This document shows positions 1 to 13,678 of a stretch of 64,000 bases of DNA, piece after piece (within the stretch, counting starts at the first letter, position 1; the number at the start of each line of letters is the position of its first letter). The notes beneath the pieces were generated by a model. It had not been told where the DNA came from. It saw only the letters and a program-made list of their open reading frames with translations, and made no database searches. The stretch comes from Panonychus citri. Its lineage: Eukaryota > Arthropoda > Arachnida > Trombidiformes > Tetranychidae. A program made the position numbers and the translations under genes. The stretch is from contig NW_026515546.1 in assembly GCF_014898815.1 (NCBI RefSeq), positions 372,001 to 436,000 of the forward strand. Direction: 5' to 3'.

Positions 1-1020
1 CTAACACTAATTCAATCAAAAACAGTAACAGTTATTTTCATATTCAACAGTCTCAACATGATAATATAATCAGATATTCCCATGCTGCCAATGTTAGTTA
101 ATATTTCAGGTTATTCAGCTTCCTGATGCATCACCATGAGATTCACTAGGTTATGTCCTCAATGATCAAGAACTTAATAATGATGAAGACAATCATGATT
201 CCTACTTGTTAATATTTCCAAATTATGATAATGATATTAAATAACCAGCATGAGCGATTTTGCTTCTCAATGAGAAATTTAAAAATCCTTAATTGTTGAT
301 GAAAATTTGATTTGATTGTCTTTCATTTCTCATTAAGATAATGAGATTATCTATCATATTTGATTGAAAAATTTACGACAAAATCATACATCTTACTGAT
401 CATCTTATACTTTGATATGAACAGCAATTTGTAAATTATTAATGTCAATGATTTATTTCATAGTATGAATAAATGAATATTCAAAACACGATGAAAATTG
501 AGAAATATAAAGATCAACAATTTAGCAATAATCAAGATAACTCATTAAATTTCTTATTTGTAATTACAATTAGTATAATGATACTTTGTATCTAACTTTA
601 ATCATTTGATTAACTAAGCTCAACTAATGATGATTACGTGAATCTAAAAAAAGAAATGATTATTATCCATTATAATTGACAATTGTGTCTCAATGTTCAT
701 TCAGAAATAGTTGTATTTATTTTTCTCATCAACAATCAATTTGATTGTTTGATTATCTCATTAAGAGTAACCATTATCATTATAACCGATTATCCAAAAT
801 TGAAACACATATTTATCAATAATATCGTTTTGATTTGGAAATGCTGTTTTCCTCTCGATGTTAGCAACATTAGATGACATTTTGACAGACGTAAACATGG
901 AAACTTATGAAACATTAGATGAACTTTCAACATCAAAAGTCAAGCGAAGCTCAGAATTTTTTGGAAAAATATAATAGAGATAAATGTAGAAAAAGACACA
1001 GAGAGAGAGAAAGAGAAAGA

Positions 1021-1061
<41 letters not shown>

Positions 1062-2954
1062 ATCATCATTATAAACTATTCTTAAGAATATTAAACTTAT
1101 TAATAATTGCAAAAGTTTCTCTTCCCGTACTAAACCAATGTTAATCTTAAATTTCTTTACTTATTTGCAATTCCAGGTAAATGATCAACTCTCTCAGATC
1201 TGATTCTTACAATCAGTTGAAACCCTTTTCATCATGTAGAGAGTTTTAGACTCTGTTAACTTGTTGTTTACCTTTTTTTTTTCTTCGACTTGTTCATCAT
1301 CTTCCTCTCCATCTCGTCAACATCAAGATATGAAACTGAGGAAAAGATAATGATGCGAGCAATAGAAAGATTAATGTATTTATCATATAAAATATACTGT
1401 TATCCTCTTCAATTGCAAGGGTATCTGTTATCGTAGACATTTTTCTCTTCTTTTTCCTCTGTTCCTCAATCCATTTTTGATCATCATTATCATCTTAATC
1501 ATTATCTCTTCCTATTATTATCATCACTCCCAAGATATTACAATATTTATAAGCATAGAAACTATCTCAACATCCCCAATACTCTGAATATAAGGTTAAT
1601 ATTGGAAAAATTGTGACTTGTATAATGTGTTAATCAAGTCTCAAGTTCTTGATAATAGTGATAAATTATGATGAAGTGATGATTGTCAATCAAACTAACC
1701 TGCGCCACAATTAATCAACAGTTTAATATAATTGGTAATTGTGATTAAAAGCAGCTCTTACTCATAATATTCTTCTCTTTTCCTCTCTCTCAAAATCAAT
1801 CGATAACTATTATCTTCATCATAATCCATTAATAACAATAACTTTTTACTTATAACATCGGTATCAATAGTTTCACATGACTCAGATTAATTAGCTCTCT
1901 AACTACCAGTATAATTACTGGTTTAAGCTGAAGATGATTGCAGTCAAAATCTTTTACCCTGTTCATTGATTCGATATGAATTCTATGTCAATGTTGGAAA
2001 TTGATTTTTCTCTCTGACTTTTCCTTTCCTCTCTCTCTGTGTGATCTGCTTACTTTCAATTTGATTTTCTTCCCATCTTCCTTATCTTCATTCTCTTTCA
2101 CCTTATCGTATCTCTCTCTCTCCCTCTCGTTCTCTCTCCCTGAAGATATATAAATAGATTGAAACGTTGAACAATCTTTGAAAGAAAAGATTCTGCTACC
2201 ATGTTATTTCATTATATTGTCTCTTAATCATCTTTCATTTTGTAGTATTTTTTTATTTCGTCATTTTTCACACTCCCACCACCATTTCTCCATCCCATTG
2301 TCCTCTCCACCTCCTTCCACTCCAGTTGACACAAACTCCTTTTTTTCATCTTTCTCTTTATTCGATCAATGTCATAATCATCACAATTGAATATCATGAT
2401 GATCATAACAACAATAAGTCAACATCAAATTTCACTATTAAATCACTTCCCTCACAAAAGTCTCACTCATCCTTTCCTATTATTACATTTCCAATCTATT
2501 AATATTTAACCTTTAACGTTATTTTTTTCCTCTATTTCCAAAATTACCAAGATTATCCAACCCACCTAATAAAAAATAGTCACAGTTATTCTGAAACCGG
2601 AAGTTTCATGTGGAAATAGTAATTGTATTGAACAATAAGAGCGAGAGAAAAAAAAGTTACCAATACATATTAATCCAGGAAGAGAAAGAGTGAAATAGAA
2701 TGAAAAAATAAACGTTTTCCTCATCATCTTGTCATCTTGTCATCATCATCATCATTTCTGTTTAATTTGATGATATAATTTACTTAATGTAAACAATTTG
2801 ATTGGATAGCATCACTTAGCCAATTACCAAGACTATGCTAATTAAATTGCGTAACTCTAATCAATTAAAACGAAGATAATAATTTATTTTTATTTCTCTT
2901 TATATTATCTCTCAACATTTGACTTGGTCAATGCTTGAAACCCAATGTTCACAG
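1..2954. other. non-coding, probably intron of the CAT gene
   Basis: I see no convincing exon here. The stretch lies upstream of the first recognisable transporter exon, so it is probably an intron of that gene. It is AT-rich, with a polypurine tract and GA repeat around 1000-1058 and CT-rich tracts around 2020-2140. A short open frame at 683-877 has no recognisable features and starts without a good ATG. An acceptor-plus-donor sequence (pyrimidine tract, CAG followed by GTAA) sits at 1174-1180 and could be a recursive splice point, but this is weak. Confidence 0.5.
1024..1058. repeat. (GA)n microsatellite
   Basis: An uninterrupted AG dinucleotide run, preceded by an imperfect purine tract from about 1000. 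Confidence 0.95.
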
Positions 2955-5900
2955 ATCAAATATCCTGGAATATTATGAAAAATTTTGTATGTACCTTTTC
3001 CCATATGGTTGGAAAGTTAATGGACCTGCAACCGATGAAACTGGACTTTTGGTCATTAAACTGGTTGGACTACTATACATAGTTACCATTGTGTTTGATG
3101 TTATCCTTGCCTGGTTCATTGATTCACTGGATTCTGGTAATCATCTGATTCTGGGTCTCTTTATATCATCTTTCATGGCAATTGTTGCCTGTATTTTTGC
3201 CATAGCCAGGCAACCTCAGATCAGGTTAGTTACACCCTTTGGTATTATACCATTGATTTAATAACTGATTGTCTATCATATTATTACATGTTCACATATT
3301 CAGATAATATCCATTATATTAATTCAATTGATGAAAATGGTCAATGTATATTAATCATTTTCCTTTAATTGTTTCAATGTTTTCCTTTATTATTTTTGCT
3401 TTTTTTTCTTTACCATTGCAAGTTAATTGAACTAGAAAATCGATTAAATTAATACACTCATGTATTAATACTTTGTGTGTATGTGTGTTGATTATTTGGA
3501 TTGATTTTCTGTTTTTATTTAAAAGTGAATAATGTTTACTTTAATTATTACAATCGATGACAATCTTGATAATGAATTGAATGATTTACAGTTAACTCTG
3601 ATGGATTTTCAACAATTAGATTAATGGTTGATCATATTATCATTTCACTCACTTTCACTTTTGTATTCAATTGTATCCATTATTACACATAAATGATGTT
3701 GATAATTTTTTTTATCAATGACTTATTTCAATTATTCATATTCATTATCGTTCTCATTGTCATATTATTTGCTATTAATTAATTAGCTAAGTGAAAAAGA
3801 GTCTTGTTTAATTAACTTTCATCAAATTTAATCACTTAAATTGTCACTAAGCTAAATAACATTAGCATAAAATAGTTACAATTTTTAATCACCTGAGCTT
3901 TTTTTTTGTTTATCAAAAATCACATCAGGCGAAATATTTAATCAGTTGATTGAATTGATCAATTTAAAATTAAGGTTAACAATCATCTTGTAATCATTAA
4001 TATTGATGAAGATTCACAAGCTATCATCATTCACATATCTTGTACTTGTATATTATCATCAATGATGATGATGATGATAACCATCACTTGAATGATGCTT
4101 TTCAATCCAGTAACAACGCCCATTATAAATTGTGATTTAAATAACATGAAATTAACAATAGTTTCCAATGAATTGAATCTGAATTAACCATTAATATGAT
4201 TAACAACATGATTCTCAGTGTTAACAGTTACCCAAGTTACACAATCGATAAAATTAAAATAGGTTAATAATTCATCACAATTGAACTCAATTTATCAATC
4301 AGTTAATCATCACCTAGGAATATATGATTTTCTCAGTATAAACTTTGACCTTTCGAATTTATCTTCATCAACTTTTCTTCTTTCTCACCTTTTGTTTATT
4401 ACATGATTCTCTCTCTCTCTCTCTCTCTCTAAACTGTATCGATATGTTTATCATCCTAACTCGTTCATCATCTGTTAAATTGATAACTTTAATCATCTGA
4501 ACAACATGATTACCAAATTTCATATGTGTAATTTTATCTGAAATACTGAACAAGTGAAAAGGTTTCAAGGTAAATTATACTTGTTACTCTGTCTTTACTC
4601 AAATTCCCATAACAAGTTTATCTTGATCATTTCATCATCATCTTATCATCATCACTATCATGATGCCTTGTTTTTGTTTCAAATTTTCTGAGTAATCTCA
4701 AGATTAACTGACTTCTCGATTGCTTTATCAATAGTATCATCATCTTGTCATCCTCATCTATTTTCTTAATCTTTTCTAGATTTTTCCTCTTTCCGGTTTC
4801 TACTTTCATACATATATCAAATTGATTACCTAATTAACTGAAAATGAGACATTTTTAAGTAGCTTTTTTCTACATCTTCTCGACCAATTTCATGTTCTTG
4901 TTCTTGTCATCCAATCATCAACTTAAAAAAGAAAACATTTTACAGGTAACAGGTTGATCATCTTGGAATGATCAATTTCCAAATTATCGTGAAAATCATT
5001 TCAGGATGAGGAAGATAAAAGGAAAAGATGACGAAAAAGTGAAAAGAGAGAATTAAAATATAGTGAGTGAGGAGAAAAGATGAAGATTAAGATGATAAAA
5101 GATGATGAAGAAAAAAAAACTCAGGTAAAATGAAATTGGCTTAGAATAAGCAGAAAAAAAGGATTCATGAGTAATCTGAGTGATTCTCTTTCAACTTTAT
5201 TGTTAAAAAAGGCAAAAGAGGAAGATGAGGATGATGAGTTGAAATGCTTTCATTGAAAATACACTTTCATGATAATAAATAAAATATCAGCATCACAGAT
5301 TGTTACTCATCAGTAGCAAATTCTCATTCCCTCACCTTAACCTCTCCCATGGTCCACACCCTTTTTCATATATTACATGATGATTGAGAAAAACTTTATA
5401 AATATAAAATCTCAATTATCAAAACTAAACACATAAGAAACTGTATTTATCTTTATTATAACTTACATACACTTTGATATGTAACCTTTTCCACTTTCAG
5501 CTTATTCTTAAAGTTACCATGTTACCTTTGAATTTCAATTGTAATCATGGAGTTAACTTGATGATGAAAAGCTTAGATATTGTTTCTTGGAGATTAATCT
5601 TTAAATTCTGAGTTTTTACAACAAAATTGAAATAAAATAACAAATGAAACTAAACGAAAGAGAATCAACTTTTTTTTTCTTCATCATCTTTCACGATAAT
5701 AATACTTATACCATTAGATAGAAATTGATTCTGACAGGTAAACCTCATTAATCCATCACAAACTATTATTTTTTTTATCCTTGATGTGGATTAGTTTTTC
5801 CTTTTTCTTACCTTTAATCCATACGATTTTTGCCCATCTCATGCTGACCAAATTCTTACCTGAGTTTTCACAATCTCTTGATCTTTATAACAATATGGAT

Positions 5901-8900
5901 TTACTTTGATTACTTATATTTGCTATTTAATTGCTTATTACTTGATGATTTATCGACTATATATTAGACAATTAAATATAAATTACATTATTAGTTGGAT
6001 TATGGAATTGCATTAACTTGGATCGATCGGATTTTGATTATTAAAAAACGTTGAGATGAAATCAAATTGGTCATGTAACTATTGATACTCATTGAATTAG
6101 TTTCAACTATAATACTTGTAATATATTCAAAGATGAATCAAATTTAGATTGATTTGATTGCTATGTTGAATTTAATACTATCTCTGGATAGTAATGATTA
6201 TAAATGATTATGAATGATAGATGTGATTGATAATATTGCTTATATTGGATAAACATGATCATCAAATCATCATTTCCTTTCCTTATCATTTAGAGATTCA
6301 GATAATCATCTCATTGGTGCTTTATTTGATTACTTGATGATGTTATTAACGTTAATGAGTTGTACATTATCATGATTATCGTAATTGTTGATGAAATTAA
6401 AAGTTTACTTGGTTGAAATTACATGTGATGATTTTTCTGAATCTTTGAGCATCATCATCATGGAAATTTGTTCATTCAAAACAATCAGAATATCAGCAAA
6501 AAAAACTGAAACCATATTTTCCAAGCAATTGAACAATCAAATCACCATCATCATGATAATGTTGATCATAAAATCATCAATTGGGTGTAAAAAATAGTCT
6601 AAGAAAATTATCATTCACTCAAAATAGATAAATGCTCAAGATGAATATTCAGTTCCAAGCCATTTGTCTTAATTGTTTTCTCTACTTCTAATTGGAGCAA
6701 TTTAAATTAACTTGCTTTTCAATTAGTAAAAAGAATGTATCAAGAACCAGAACAATTTAAATGAATAATTTATTAAATTGTCATTAGTTTTCTAACCTTT
6801 GCTCTTTCTTGATTTGTTAATCAACTAAATTCATCTTAATTAACAATCAAATTGATATTAACCATAAAATAACTATACAAATTGTAACATGGTATTACTT
6901 GTGAATCTAAACCCTATCATTAATAATGATTAATCAACTGTGATTAGTTGAATGAACTTAAATCGATTTGATCAATTGATTCAGTTTCACATTAATCTTA
7001 TAATCATATTGAACTTTATATGGTCTTAGAATTTATCTCAACCAATTTTAGCAATATAATGTTAATTGTGATCACTAGTAAATGTTTATCAATGATTGTG
7101 TCATAGAAAATGTCTAATTCAATCAAGAGCAATTTAAATTTTTGATCGATTATCTTTTTTTTCTGTAATTAAACTTGTTGATTGAACAATTAAATTGATT
7201 ATCAAACTGAAAAGAAAATCAATATTTGGAACTTTCCATACCATGTAATTGGAAATCATTTTCTAATCATTAAATTGAACCCAATCAACAGTTTCTATTT
7301 AAATGATGGTTATGATTATGATGGATAAGTTAATTGTCTCTCAATGATTTATCCTTCTTTGAATGAGAGAAACATCATTCTCATGATGATCTTTATACCG
7401 GAAAATGAATCATCATTCATTTAACTGACATTCACATGCAAGTTATAACTCTCATGGTACTTACATGGAGATAGAAATCAAGAAAGTTGCTATGAATTCT
7501 GAGAAAGAAAAAAAATTCTGTATCTGAAGCTGAACTTTTCTTTATTTTATCTTCCTCCTCATCATCATCATCCTGTTACCTTCATATACCAACAACAACA
7601 ACAAGAACTATCTTCCAACCTTATCATCTTATCTTCTCCCTTCAATCAGGGAATTTTCATTCTCATTTAGAATTTACTTTTTCTTCTTATTCTTTTCTAT
7701 TTCCTCCCTGATTGAGCATCAGAATTATCTTGTCTTCTTTTCCTCCACAAGGTCGCCTTGTATTCAACCCCCTTCTTTTCAACCATGATAATTAGTCTCT
7801 TCCTTTTCTTTGGTTCTTTTACCTTGATTACAACCCAATTTAAATTGATCGACAGCAACAATTTACAAATTATCAAAGTTCAATTCAAGATGCAAGTGTA
7901 AATACAAAAATTAATTGTTCCTGTTTCTCATCTCAGAACGTTACCTAAGTAACATGTTACATATTCCACCCTGTAAAAAGCATGAGATGAAATATTTTCC
8001 TCTTTGAATTAGTGAATTATTATTATTCAGTTCTCACCATTGATCTAATATTTTTCATCCCACCATGAAATGGCTTATCATAGCTATAAGTATAAGTAAT
8101 ATATACGCTAATTTATGAATAAGATAGGAAGTGGGTTCAGAGAGAGGGTGGAGTGGGTTAGGTAAAAAAGGAAGAAAAAAAATCTTTTGAAATTCTGGTT
8201 GTGTAACATCACGATAATATTCATGGTTCATTTCAATTTGTTTAGCTTTTTTTGTACCTCATTCTCTCATGAAGTATCTGAATGTGTATAGACATTGCCA
8301 ATTGAACAATGAGTACACATGATGAACAATTTCATGATATTCAGTGAGTGAGGATTCAGGTAAGAAGAAGAGGAAAAAAAAACTAAAATTCCTTTGATGA
8401 TTAACCCAGAAAAAGAAGCAAAATATTTAATAGTAAACTTTTAAATTGAATTTTCTTTTTCTCTTCCCTGTAAATTGTTCACAATTTACTTTGAACAATT
8501 ATCTTTTTGCATGAGCTTTTATTTCCAACTCAATTTAATCTCATTCCATCATGATAATTATCCTATTACTTTTAACGAAACAATCAATTCAGCAACAGTT
8601 GAAACTTAATTAGCAACTTAATTACACATCACATTGTATAGTTTTTAAAAACAAATCAAATTTTCCTCATGGTTCTTTGAATGTTAAATTGGTTGTGATT
8701 AATTGAATCTGATTCAACTGTCAATCATTTTCTAATTCACTGTAACAATATGGTTAGTAATATAATTGTGACTTCTGAATCATAAAATCACCACAATTAA
8801 TGATTCGCTATCATTATAATCAGAAGTGATAAATGTTCATTGTTGATAATAAAACCAATGACTATCAAATGATAAAGATAAATTGAACAACAACAATTTA

Positions 8901-9482
8901 AAGGTAATCATTATGATAAAATAATGCTACTGATTGTGATGTTATTGATATCGAAGGTAAAAACAATCAAAATACAATCTAAATTGTCTCACAAAAATAG
9001 CAATGAATAAAATCACCTCAAATCAATTCTAACATGATAATAATATTATTATCGTTAGAATGGTGAGAATGTTGAATTTATTTCACAATTCTGATATAAC
9101 GAAAAAAAAGAGTTGATAGTTACTCGATTACCTTAAGATTAAGATCTAAATATCTGATTTTAGATTAAAATTGAATTGTATTTTTATATCTTCCTCTCAT
9201 AAAAAACAATTGTTGCCAATATTTATCGTTATTGTATCATTAAGATGCATAAAAAACAATTCTTATTGTTTAATTTAGATTAGGTTTATCCTTCATCAAA
9301 CAGGTAAACAATATCATCAATATAACGGTTCTTAGGATTTCAAATGTTTATCATTTGAAATTTTCAGGTAGTTGAGTTTTTATTTATCAAACTCCCACTC
9401 GATTTGAGTATTTTTTTTAATGTGACTCTATGGTTACCTTTTCTTGCTCACCTTTAACCATACATATTCATAGACAAACAAA

Positions 9483-9553
<71 letters not shown>

Positions 9554-11106
9554 GATTTCCTTTCTGTATAATCGTTTCTATCTCACTCGATGAACAGGGA
9601 AGAGAAAGATCAATAAAAACAATGATGATCATGAATCCATTGAAAATGTAATCCAATCCATTTCAATATATTATCAATGAATTACTCTGAATGTTGATTG
9701 ATTCATTCAACAGATCAATCTAAAAAATAAATCAAACTTGCCAATGTCATTAATCCCAATGTCATTCAGATTGTTGATGATCAATGTTGTAATAATATTT
9801 AGATTTTCAAGTTTCTATTTGTACAAATGACTACAAGATAGTCTATTACTTTTATGTTGTGAATAATTTTATGAAAAGTATTCAAAAAAAAACTAAAGGG
9901 ATGAATTCATTTACCTTTAGGGTTTACCGTTACCTTGATCATTGTTATTATTATTACAATCCCAGTGAGAATGTTATAATGAAAAAGTTGATGATGATAA
10001 AAACATGAAGATGAAACTTGATTACTATTAAGGTGTAAGGTAATTTAATAATATCTTGAAATATTAATAGTCAAACTTGTGTAGGTTAAGTGAAAGTCAA
10101 ACTTTTGCCTCCAAGCTGATTATTAACACTTAATCATTCAGATGATTTAGATAATCATGATAATTACCCATGAAAAAATAACGATAATTATAACGTTATT
10201 ATTACATATATTATTTATTGTATGCTTATTTTAATAGTCTTCATTTTGTCAATGATTAATGATAACAATTAAATGTAACTGTAATTATCTTGATAAATAT
10301 AAATTTAATGATCAACAATAATAACCATTTGTAAATATTAATAAGTAACAAATATTATCATGAATAAATAATAATAAGTAATCATTGAGCTTAATACTGT
10401 AATTACTTAATTGTTGTAATTATTTAAGTGTAAAAATCTTATTAATCTCATTGTTTTTTTGTTCATCATCAGAAAACTAATATTATTTTAAGGATTAAGA
10501 GTTTTAATCTTACCCTTTAATTGCAATTATTGATCAATTGGATTAACTGTTTTTGTTGACAATCATTTTTTTGTTTACACTTAAATTGTTTTGTTGATTT
10601 ATTAATTATAATTTTCTGTTTACAATTTAGATGCGATTTAAAATTCAAAGCTCCTGGAGTCCCTTTTGTGCCTGCTTTAGCCATCGTAATTAACATTTAC
10701 CTGATCTTTAGGCTCTCAATATTGACATTAGTTAGATTTTCAATTTGGATGACTATAGGTAAGTTTAATTAGTTGATTAATTGTAGTAAATGATTAATTT
10801 ATTTTCGTTTTTTTTAAAGGTTTCATCATGTATTTTGGTTATGGTATTAAAAACAGCTCACTGGAAAAGGATCCTTACCCTCAGGAAGATGTTGGTAACA
10901 ATTCAATGGTTAACATGAATCAAACTAATGGAAATGATTTAAATTGTGTTGGTAATCAACAAATTGAGTTAACAATACCAAAGGATAGGCTGAAAGTGGC
11001 AACAAATTACCAACCATCAATTCAACAATCTATCAACAAGTCTCATAAAACTAAATTAAATGGTGGATCGGATATACCCAAATCTAAATGGCAAACATTT
11101 GATTAA
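2955..11106 (+). CDS. cationic amino-acid transporter, SLC7/CAT family (3' part)
   Basis: C-terminal part of a CAT-type amino-acid permease that moves arginine, lysine and ornithine across the plasma membrane. Exons: 2955-3224, 10631-10758, 10820-11106 (stop TAA). The acceptor at 2954 is needed because an in-frame stop (2920-2922) lies just upstream; 5' exons are missing. Introns are GT-AG and the phases agree: AG joins A to give Arg, G joins GT to give Gly. The first exon encodes two hydrophobic segments (KLVGLLYIVTIVFDVILAWF and GLFISSFMAIVACIFAIA) ending in a QPQI-like loop. The second encodes KFKAPGVPFVPALAIVINIY, the conserved CAT stretch before the last two helices. The third starts FIMYFGYGIKNSSLE, the typical end of the last helix. 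A hydrophilic Asn/Gln-rich cytosolic tail of about 80 residues follows. CAT family membership is certain; the subtype (CAT1-3 or SLC7A4/A14-like) cannot be set from this part. No AATAAA was found close to the stop; an ATTAAA variant lies near 11666. Confidence 0.88.
3225..10630 (+). other. 7.4-kb intron of the CAT gene
   Basis: Donor GTTAGT at 3225, acceptor TTTAG ending at 10630. It is AT-rich and I found no further exon; the flanking exons join in frame directly. It contains CT repeats (4409-4429, 9485-9550) and several CAGGTAA words (about 4943, 5099, 5735, 8355, 9300). Confidence 0.7.
9485..9550. repeat. (TC)33 microsatellite
   Basis: About 33 uninterrupted TC units, the longest dinucleotide run in the window, inside the long CAT intron. 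The open reading frame crossing it is an artefact of the repeat. Confidence 0.97.
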
Positions 11107-13678
11107 GATTTTTTTTTCAGTTAACTATTAGGATAATTTAGATAACAATTAATCTAAATAATATCTCAGAGGAAAAGCAAAATCTAAATCTAAAGGATAT
11201 GAAGGATATGAAGGATAACAAATGAAGGGATAATTATTTAGAATCAACTCAATCCATTCATTCAGGATATTCATTTGAAGGACGAAAACGATTGATCCAC
11301 TTTCATCATCATCATCTTGTCATCTTCATCTTCATCTTCATCACACCAACTGAATAACCATCATGAACAAATAACTTAAAGAATCAAAGTGAAAAAAAGA
11401 ATCAATAAGAAGCCTGATTTAGTAATTGTTTCTCTATGGACGATAATCTAAATGGAAGAAAAGATCGAATGAGAAAATTCAGAATTTAGAATCTTTCAAG
11501 GATGTTTTCTCTCTTTTCCTTGATTCTACTGTTCATCTGAACTTAATCAAAGCAATTGGAAAGATGAAAGATTAACCAATCAATTGGAAAAAGTCACATT
11601 ATTTTAATTCACTTTATACACTAAATGGAATCAACGAAACTAATTAGATCTTCCTGAAAGTTAACATTAAAGATGAAAACTGGTGAATTATGATCGAAAT
11701 GATAATGAAGATAATGTTGACCATTCTAAGTATTAGCTTGACCATTAACAAATCAATTTATATTAATATGATGTAAAAAATATAAGGTTAACCAAAATCC
11801 TTTGAGATTTAATCAGAAAGGAGATTAACCTTTATTTTCAAGTGTGTTTCATATGTAATAACTTGATCATCCAATGTTTTAATTACTGTTTTTTCTTGAT
11901 TGTCACTACAGTTTATGATAATTCTGTGTTTTTTTTGTGTGATACAATTTCATCATCATCTCCATCAACACCAACAACAACAACAATAGGATCAAGTTGA
12001 TGACAGTACAAGAAAAACAAAATACTAACCATGTGCGTGATCATATTTGCCTCTGATATTATTATATTGTTATGGTTAATATAATTTTCAAGTGTGGATC
12101 CTTTGTAATGATGATGATTATGATTATAATTATAATTAATTGACATTGGATGTTGATCCAGTGAATTGCGTGGCTAATGGTGAGACGATCTCACCAAACC
12201 CATTAAATTTTGAATGCAATCGATTTAGGATCATGAACTTGTTAGATTTTTCCAATGTTTCACCATCAATATCATCTTATTATCATCATTTATTGATCGA
12301 GAAAAAAAAATTCGATTCGGTGAAAGACTTATTCATCTTTATCTCTCTCTCATTATCATATGATTTTCATCCTCATCATCTTGTAAAAAAATTCTTTTTT
12401 TCTCTTCCCATCTCTTCTGGTTCCATCATGATCATGATTCTCAGATGATGAGAAATCTCAACGAACAAAATTTCATCTTCTTTCTACTCCTTTCTCATCA
12501 TTTTCTTCATCATTTTGTGAAACAGTAACATTTTTTTTCTGCAACAATTCAAACTATCAACTTGATTACTTTTCTCCTGCTGATGGAACAATTTAATTTA
12601 CTGTATCAACAATTAAGGTTTTCAATGAATATCATGAATTGTAATTAACCTGCTAATTGTTTATTATTATCACTCAACTTACATTTTGATTCAATTATTT
12701 TCAATGTGCCAATTGTGATTTTTTTAATTGTTAATCTCTGATCATCTTGATTATGTCAATTTTTATTTTTCTTGTTTTTAATTTTTTTTTTCTGTGTGAA
12801 TTTTGAGTTAATAACTAATCAATTTAAATATGATCAGATTGATAACAATTAGGAAAAAAAAATTATATAACTTATGGGTTGTGTCAATTGTATGTGTAAA
12901 TAATAATCAACTAATTACTGACAATTAATAGTAATCATCATTATAACGATTACTATAAATTTATTATTATCGTTCATTATTTTGAAAATTAATGAATGAA
13001 ATTATTATTTATCATGATCATTGTTTAATTATGTCAACTAATTTGTTGATTAATTAACTTTCAGTCAAGAATCAAAGCCAAAATTATAATTTACTTGATG
13101 ATTTACAAAACATTTTGATTGATTTGTTTTACTTTGTCCTTTCAAACAATTAACTTAATAGTGATAAAGCAAAGTGATTTATTGCATTTAATTAACTCTA
13201 AATTGTAAACCTCCATCTTTAATTGTCTTTTTAATTGTTTCAATCAACAATAATACATTTTAACCAACCATTATAAATGAGGCGAAAAACTTTAAATACA
13301 ATTGTATAATTTATTAAACATCAAGAAAGGTTTGATTAAAAACTATGACGACGATAACAATTAACTTTAAATTGTTTCGTAATTAATTTACTTGAATTGG
13401 AATTTAATTTTTAAATTAAATCAATGATATTAAATTGAGGTGACATTACAATTGATACAATGATGATGATGATAATTGTTTTGATATTTCCCCATGACAA
13501 TCAATCAATTTGATGATTACTTTGTATGTATAGATTATGGATTATATTATAAAACAGACAAACATAACAATTAACAATTAGATTTGATTAACTGATTAAC
13601 TAAAGTGAGAAACAGAGAAAGAAGAAGAAAAAACTTTTCGATTTATGTATATTTAGAGATGATTAAGTTAATTGTCGT
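11107..13678. other. intergenic region between convergent CAT and neprilysin genes
   Basis: Holds the 3' UTRs of both genes and AT-rich spacer rich in CAATTAA/TTAATTG words. Open frames at 11913-12146 (-) and 12140-12448 (+) are low-complexity and have no family features. A candidate poly(A) signal for the - strand gene lies at 13310-13315. Confidence 0.5.
13310..13315 (-). terminator. candidate poly(A) signal of the neprilysin-like gene
   Basis: AATAAA on the - strand, about 365 bp downstream of the stop codon. The hexamer is common by chance in DNA this AT-rich. Confidence 0.35.

Noticed and set aside
12140..12448. 102-codon open frame on +
   Set aside because: No ATG start, low-complexity His/Ser/Phe content, in spacer between convergent genes.
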